A DNA stretch of 64,000 bases from Sorghum bicolor. Its lineage: Eukaryota > Streptophyta > Magnoliopsida > Poales > Poaceae. The DNA is taken from assembly GCF_000003195.3 (NCBI RefSeq), contig NC_012876.2, positions 3,297,935-3,361,934 on the forward strand, read 5' to 3'. The notes under the pieces are model-generated. The model did no database searches. It had not been told where the DNA came from and saw only the letters and a program-made list of their open reading frames with translations. Shown here piece after piece: positions 57,962 through 64,000 of this stretch. The translations under genes and the position numbers were made by a program. Numbering within the stretch: position 1 is the stretch's first letter; each line of letters starts with the position of its first letter.

Positions 57962-59211
57962 TGTAACACTTGATTTTAAAAACAAAATCAGATATGCCCC
58001 ATATGTAAGTTTTAGAAGACAAATCTCACATATAGCTACAAACAAGAGGTAATATCAAAGGACAACGCATAAATTATATAACGTACATAATAAATCAGAA
58101 ACAACCTTAGACAGCAAACCACAGAAGATAACTCTAAAACTTCGAGTGTTAACCTCGCTCTATAGGATCCAACTGACTGGTTGATCACAAGCCCAATACT
58201 TCTCCTAAGGTGTGGGGGAGATAGCAAGAGTGAGTCCAAAACGAACTCCGCAAGTATAACAACTAGATAATATAGATCCCACGGTCTCATGATCAATGTG
58301 ACATAGATAATATAGAGCATTAAACAATAAACAATGAGTTTCTTAACACAACAAGATTCATCACCCTTAATGTAAGAGTCCTTAAGGCCGCTCTTGACCG
58401 TGAGCATGGCTAGTATACCAGTTTCTTAAACACTCTGCATAGGTCATACATCTTTACCCATGAGTCATGATTGACCCTTTCGCCCGAGGTAGCTAACCTC
58501 TTAACCCCCTTCCAAACGAGGCCGGCAAGGATCACTATGAAGTCTTTCAAAGGTTCGTCTAACAAGTTAGGGTCGCTTGGTTTCGGTAGTCAGTCCATGT
58601 GATTCTACCCTGCAGGGAATCCACGGTCTGCTATCCTCCATTTGCGCTACACAGGTAACCTCTAACCAGCTAGAAAAGTTACTCATACTTGACTAAATCC
58701 AGAGCCATCATAGCCCTCATGGTTGCACTTTCATCCCGGTTATCACTTTCGAATAAATCCACAAGTTGTTAAAAAGTCATTATTATCATTTGTAGCTTTA
58801 TATTAATCTAGTCACAAGATCATGGTTACAGAATTAAAATCCAAATATTATACTTACCTTGATCCAATTGCTTCTGCTGGTCCTGCTAGTCTTACATGTT
58901 TCCAAGGCTCTGATCTTGATCACCAAAATAATGTTCACCGACTAAACTTGGTCACCAATCATCAACACACAAGCAATCGAGGCCACACATACACAAAGCA
59001 AACAAAGTTACAATTAGAACAGTACACCAACATAAATAAATTTAAATAAAAGTTTTCCAAAATCATGTACACGCTGCTACGATCACGTCAACGGGAAATT
59101 CACGAAAAACGGAGTTACGACGCGAAATCTACGCATTAAACGGGACTGCAAAGGCTATCTACGGACTTGTATTTATCTAGAAAACCTAAGAGTGGTGACC
59201 TTAGACAACAA
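57962..59211 (-). mobile_element. LTR of the 48093 family, interrupted at 59212
   Basis: On the plus strand it begins TGTAACACTTG and is the reverse complement of about 49550-50868 of the solo LTR, with many point differences. Homology stops at GACAACAA|TG (59211), where another LTR begins; the remainder of this LTR should lie beyond the right edge of the window. Confidence 0.85.
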
Positions 59212-61769
59212 TGTGAAGCGCCCCTGGTAAACCAGGAACTCAAATGTGATACAATACTAGTCCCAGGAGGCTAGTAACACATTTATTACATCAGATAAGT
59301 TTCAGCGCAGTAGTCTCGGTAAGCGTGGACAAGGAAGGCACGCTATAATAATAAGACACCAAAATACAATATAGGTCCAAAGGACCCAGAAACAAACGAT
59401 ATCACCATCGAACATCTGACGAGTCCCAATGCCACAGGCTTAGTTGGGTGCAGACACGACCTTACTCGAACGCCACTTCAGGATCGAAGTCCAGATCTTC
59501 CTCTGTTTAATAAAGCAAGGGTGAGTACAAAGTACTCAGCAAATCCAACCTTACCCTATGGAAGGGGGTAACAATATATATGCATATGGATAAATCAAGG
59601 ATGAGGCTTAGTTTTGTTTGCATAAAGGTATTTTTTTACACATGCAAGGTTTTATTTCACAAATACTGTTGTAAAAGACCTCTTTTTCCACATATGATAG
59701 TATTTCTGAAAATGGGGGTTTGATCACAATTTTAAGTGTCGTTGAACCCTTGTTTCCACAACACAATGGCAGTCAACCATTTATTTCCAAAATCACACTC
59801 ACTCTCATGTTTTCACTCATCCCAACCCATCTAGTTGTTGAAACCAAACCATAACCCGTCTGAGACCGCAGACACGGCTATCCAGATAGATTTACACTCT
59901 GCAGAGGTTGTACACTTTTCCCACAAGTAGGATACCATAACTTACACCGTCGTGCAAGCACAGATCCATCAAAGTCATTACCCTCCATAGCTAAGTAATG
60001 GCGCTCACCACGGGAACACTAAGGCCACATCTCATGATACCACAATAATTCACAAAGCTCTTTTCATATATTTCCACAATTTCACATACATCACTTAGTG
60101 TCCCGTTGCACACCTTCCTCCAGGTGATTGCCATACTAACTAGAGGGATTTAGACTAAGCCTTTCCCATGCAAGGCGAGTGGTTGTACGATAAATGAGTT
60201 AGGCAAGATGAATCATCAACTCAGTCCTTAATCGAGACAATGCGGATATCTTCACGCTTAACCCCGCAAGATATAAGCCACAACACCAGGGCATCCCCAA
60301 AAGAGATCCCATCCGCCCCATCTCCATAGTAATCACATCTATAACTTGTTCATTAACCCTTTCTCAATACCCACAATTTATTTTCACCACTCACACCTTT
60401 TACTTTTAAAATCATTATATTTAAAAAAAATATAGCGATGAGTATCCAGGATGAGTAACAAGTCCTAAGCATACTAAATAATAATATTTCTATCATAGCA
60501 TATTATTTGTTCCTAGGTTCGAACAAGACAATTACCAAGTAATATCAATTCAAGGATGGCTATTCAACAGGTTTTAACTAAGCAGCGAAAATACTTCGTA
60601 CATATATCGTACATGCAATATTTAAAATGGCTTCTACGGGTTGTGTTTAAAAATAGGATCAATATGCATCAAAGGGAATCGGTTCGACTTGCCTCCGTCG
60701 GCGTCCTCAGCAAACTCTTGCTGACAGTCCGGGTCCTCGGCGTCAAACTCGCGGTAGTCGTCTCTAACGTTCTCGTTCTCCGGTTCGTTCACTCTGTCAA
60801 CTAAAATACGCGACGAACGACATAGACAACAGGCACAGATAAATAATCATATAAATTCAAATGAGCTCCAAATATCATAAAATTAATATGGGAGGTAGAT
60901 CATGATTTTAGATGAATTTAGAAAAAAGAATTATTAAAATCAGAGTTAGCATATGGTATTTGTGAAATGGCCGGACTTTAATCATACGAAAAAGGCTAAC
61001 GATGATTAAGGAACGGATGCTTCACCGTGGGCATTTGTTTGGCTGGTAGTGCATGCATGCATGTACTATTTGGTGAAGTTAATGCTTATGGCCCACGCAT
61101 GCATGGTTAGAGAGAAATTAGCAGGGGTCATTAGAGCTCTTCTGTATGTCATGGTTCTATTCGTGGAGTTCTTGGCAGTGAATCGGTACAGACAAATACA
61201 AGGAAAAATACAGGAAAATACTACAGAAAGACAGAGAAGAGCAAGGAGATGCTCATGAGCTGCTCACCTCGTCTTGCGACGACAGTCGAGCTCGGCTTGT
61301 GCGTATGGCCGTATACGGTATACGCGAAGTGAGAGTGAGTGAGCAAGTGAGTGAACGTGCTTCTCGGGTGGTGAGAGTGAGCACCCGAGGCTGGCTTTTT
61401 ATAGACCAAAGCGCTCAGCTGCGTGCCATTAAAAATGCTACTGTAGCGCATGGTCGGTGCCTAATTTGCATGCACGATGCATGCAAATGGACGGTGCCTA
61501 ATCACCGTGTCCTTGCATGCAAGTGTATGCAAATGGACGGTGCATGCTCGTCCTGCATGCATGCATGAGATATATATTCGTGTAGGTGCACTGCTATGTT
61601 TTCTTACATGTAAGCTTGCTGATACTTGCTGTTATTTGTGCGCGAAAAAATATGGATGGATTAAATGGAGATACTATAGAGCTCAAATTATTTTATAGTT
61701 TTTGAAATATATTTTGAAAATAATTTTTAATGAGAGTGATTTTTGAATGTGAATTTTTGGGATGTTACA
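59212..61769 (-). mobile_element. 3' LTR of a Gypsy chromovirus-type retrotransposon (2558 bp)
   Basis: Reading on the minus strand it starts TGTAACATCCC right after a purine-rich tract (AAGTGGGGTAGGTTTG, complement of 61770-61785), which fits the polypurine tract, and it ends GGGGCGCTTCACA at 59212. The TG...CA ends are intact. A TATA box (TATAAAAA) lies at 61403-61396. The LTR supplies the element's promoter and polyadenylation signal. Confidence 0.85.
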
Positions 61770-61861
61770 AACCTACCCCACTTAAAAGGAATCTCGTCCT
61801 CGAGATTCGGCTGGGTTCTAAACAGGTGAGGAAACTCTTTTCTCAGGGCATTTTCTCTTTC

Positions 61862-63016
61862 CTATGTTGCTTCCGCTTCAGTGTGTCTACTCCACTGAAC
61901 ACGACAAATTCGGGTTGTGGTCGTTCGAGTTTGCTTGGTGACTGTATCTAGAATTTTTATTGGCATTTCTTGATATCTTAGGTCGTCTTGTAAATCAACT
62001 GTGTCTGGCGATATTTGTTCCTCTGGTACTCCGAGACATTTCTTCAATTGGGAGACATGAAACACATTGTGTATATCTGACATTTCTTCAGGTAGCCGAA
62101 CACGATAGGCTACAACTCCAATCCTCTGTAATACTTGATATGGTCCAATATACCGAGGTGCTAGCTTGCCTCTGACTTGGAACCTTCGAGTTCCTCGAAT
62201 AGGAGAGACTTTGACATACACAAAATCTCCAACTACAAAACTTAACTCCCGCCTTCTTTTATCAGAATAGCTCTTTTGACGTGATTGTGCCTCTTTCAAT
62301 TTTTCTCTGATTTTAGCTACACGATCTTCTGCTTCTTTTATAAGGGCTGGTCCAAGTAAGGTTCGTTCTCCAACTTCTGACCACATCAATGGGGTTCTAC
62401 ATTTTCTTCCATACAGGGCCTCAAAAGGTGACATGCCCAAACTAGCTTGGTAACTATTATTATAGGAGAACTCTGCATAAGTTAGGCTTTTCTCCCAATC
62501 TTTACCATATGTGAGCACACATGCTCTTAGCATATCTTCCATAATCTGATTTATTCTTTCAGTCTGACCATCTGTTTGAGGATGATAAGCTGAGCTAAAA
62601 TCTAGCTTGGTTCCCATAGCTTCATGCAAACTTTTCCAGAACTTAGAGGTAAATTGGGTACCTCGGTCAAATACAATCCTACTTGGCACACCATACAATT
62701 TGACTATGTTATCCACATATAATTGGGCTAACTTGTCTCCACTATACTTGGTGCGTACAGGTATGAAGTGAGCAACCTTGGTAAGGCGGTCCACTATTAC
62801 CCACATTGAATCATTTCCTTTCAGAGTTTTGGGTAATCCATTCACAAAATCCATGCCTATCTCATCCCATTTCCAAACAGGAATAGGCAATGGCTGGAGC
62901 AAGCCTGCTGGTTTCTGATGCTCTGCTTTAACCCTTTGGCAAACATCACATTGTGCAACAAATCGTGCCACATCAGCTTTCATGCCATTCCACCAATATC
63001 TTTCTTTTAGGTCCAT
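61862..63016 (-). pseudogene. Gypsy integrase with truncated chromodomain
   Basis: A 384-codon open frame. It starts in the zinc-binding region: the CDVC cysteines are present, while their His partners are in the separate upstream frame. The catalytic core carries the D,D-35-E triad: Asp in WDEIGMDFVNGL, Asp in VFDRGTQFTSKF and Glu in YHPQTDGQTERIN. After a C-terminal DNA-binding part (YIGPYQVLQRIG ... HVSQLKK) comes the start of a chromodomain (MPIKILDT ... RICRVQWSRHTEAEAT), cut by a TAG stop at 61862-61864. The expected Trp codon at that point is one base from TAG, and chromodomain-like sequence continues after it. Upstream, the link to the reverse transcriptase frame is broken by a small deletion near 63017-63023. 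Integrase inserts the element DNA into the genome; this copy cannot make the normal polyprotein. Confidence 0.87.
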
Positions 63017-64000
63017 GTAGGGTGGATAGAATAAGCTGAGTTATGGGCTTCATCAAGGATTAATTCTTGAAACCTTCTCTCCTTGGGCACACAAATCCTG
63101 TTTTTATACCACAATACTCCTTTGTTATCCACTCTAAAGTATGGAGCTTTATTTTCTCCAGTTTGCTCACGAATCTTCATCAGATCCGTATCCTTATGTT
63201 GTGTCTGTTTGATTTCTTCCACAAGAGTTGGCTGCACCATCAGACTGCCATTTTGAGGTTGGCGTACTATATGCATGTTCAACTGTGCTATCTCTTCTTG
63301 TAGGTGAGTGTTCTTAGGCACCAACTTCTGACCATATGACCTTCTGCTTAGGGCATCTGCTACCACGTTAGCCTTTCCTGGGTGGTAATGAATCTCAAGG
63401 TTATAGTCCTTGATTAATTCTAACCATCTCCTTTGCCTTAGGTTCAAGTCTGACTGTGTGAAGATGTACTTCAAACTCTTGTGATCAGTGTAGATTTCAC
63501 ACTTGTTTCCAATGAGGTAGTGTCTCCAAATCTTGAGAGCATGTACTATAGCTGCTAACTCCAAATCATGGGTAGGGTAATTTTGCTCATGAGGTCTAAG
63601 CTGACGGGATGCATAAGCAACCACTTTTCCTCCTTGCATGAGAACACATCCTAAACCTTGTCTTGAGGCATCACAGTATATGATGAAATCTTGGTGAATG
63701 TCTGGCAAAGTTAACACTGGTGCTGTTGTCAGTCTCTTCTTCAACTCTTGGAAACTCTTCTCACATGATTCTGTCCAAGTGAATTTCTTGTCCTTCCTAA
63801 GAAGCTCTGTCATGGGTCTGGCTATCTTGGAAAATCCTTCTATAAACCTTCGATAATATCCAGCTAATCCAAGAAAACTTCTAACCTCACTCACATTGGT
63901 GGGTTGCTGCCAATGGGAGACAGCTTCTACTTTCTCAGGGTCAATTGCAACTCCTTCAGCTATCAAGATGTGGCCTAGAAATGCAACCTTCTCAAGCCAA
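63007..64000 (-). pseudogene. Gypsy reverse transcriptase C-terminus and RNase H (continues past right edge)
   Basis: The frame is open to the window edge (331 codons visible). It begins in the RT thumb/connection ([12 protein letters not shown] ... [21 protein letters not shown]) and passes into RNase H: the first Asp is in [11 protein letters not shown], Glu in [18 protein letters not shown], Asp in [12 protein letters not shown], and the last acidic residue in [10 protein letters not shown]. Then comes the integrase H2C2 beginning ([12 protein letters not shown]). RNase H degrades the RNA strand during reverse transcription. The frame ends at 63007 by a frameshifting deletion of roughly 16 bases between SIHP and the MDLK of the integrase frame, so it is separated from integrase. 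Apart from that break it is uninterrupted, suggesting a young element. Confidence 0.88.

Larger units (their letters stand above)
59212..64000 (-). mobile_element. Ty3/Gypsy retrotransposon (chromovirus type), 3' part
   Basis: Contains the 3' LTR, the polypurine tract, integrase with a chromodomain remnant, and the reverse transcriptase C-terminus with RNase H. The 5' LTR, gag and protease lie beyond base 64000. It is nested in an older LTR (57962-59211). Confidence 0.88.

Noticed and set aside
60556..61568. Plus-strand open frames within the Gypsy LTR
   Set aside because: Short, without domains, and antisense to the LTR promoter and leader; best explained as chance.

Overview
This is a window of grass nuclear DNA. 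The evidence is a plant histone demethylase (LDL2 type), a plant GT14-type glycosyltransferase and a plant PMEI-type protein, all with plant codon and intron style, plus typical grass Tourist, Stowaway, CACTA, Mutator-like, LINE, SINE and Gypsy repeats. The repeat families look like those of Sorghum and its relatives (Andropogoneae); the species is an inference. There is no prokaryotic, organellar or viral genome here.

Layout. (1) 1-2232 is the right part of a CACTA transposon. It carries a six-exon Ulp1-like cysteine protease gene that reads open from the window edge to its stop, then inverted ACAGGCGGTTC-type subterminal repeats and a TAGTG end. (2) The CACTA end abuts 2233-3330, a decayed copy of the last exon and 3' flank of the LDL2 gene that lies intact 21 kb away in the opposite orientation. 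(3) 3331-17440 is mostly repeats: a relic of an HD-ZIP III transcription factor gene with one exon region present twice (8609-10127), a decayed Copia-like gag (about 13180-13960, minus), a foldback MITE, and a Mutator-like element inserted in another terminal-inverted-repeat element with a perfect 9-bp target duplication. (4) 17640-18269 (minus) is a single-exon PMEI-type gene. (5) 18900-24630 holds MITEs, a 5'-truncated LINE and a dead PIF/Harbinger nuclease gene. (6) 24836-29476 (minus) is the two-exon LDL2 gene, whose intron hosts a 938-bp Mutator-like element with a perfect 9-bp target duplication. (7) 31841-34877 (plus) is a four-exon GT14 family gene, divergent from LDL2. (8) 35000-48000 is gene-poor and MITE-rich, with a tRNA-derived SINE and a CACTA terminus. 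(9) 48093-50868 is a solo LTR. A second LTR of the same family at 57962 (inverted) is interrupted at 59212 by a Gypsy chromovirus-type retrotransposon whose 3' LTR, integrase and RNase H regions run off the right edge.

The host genes that look intact are LDL2 (chromatin), the GT14 enzyme (Golgi glycosylation) and the PMEI-like protein (apoplast or secretory route). They do not form a pathway; they are ordinary neighbours on a chromosome. I found no convincing undescribed biological system. The more interesting content is structural: nested insertions with readable target duplications, transposon capture or duplication of host gene pieces, and an LDL2 pseudogene that preserves an apparent empty site for a MITE present at the functional gene.
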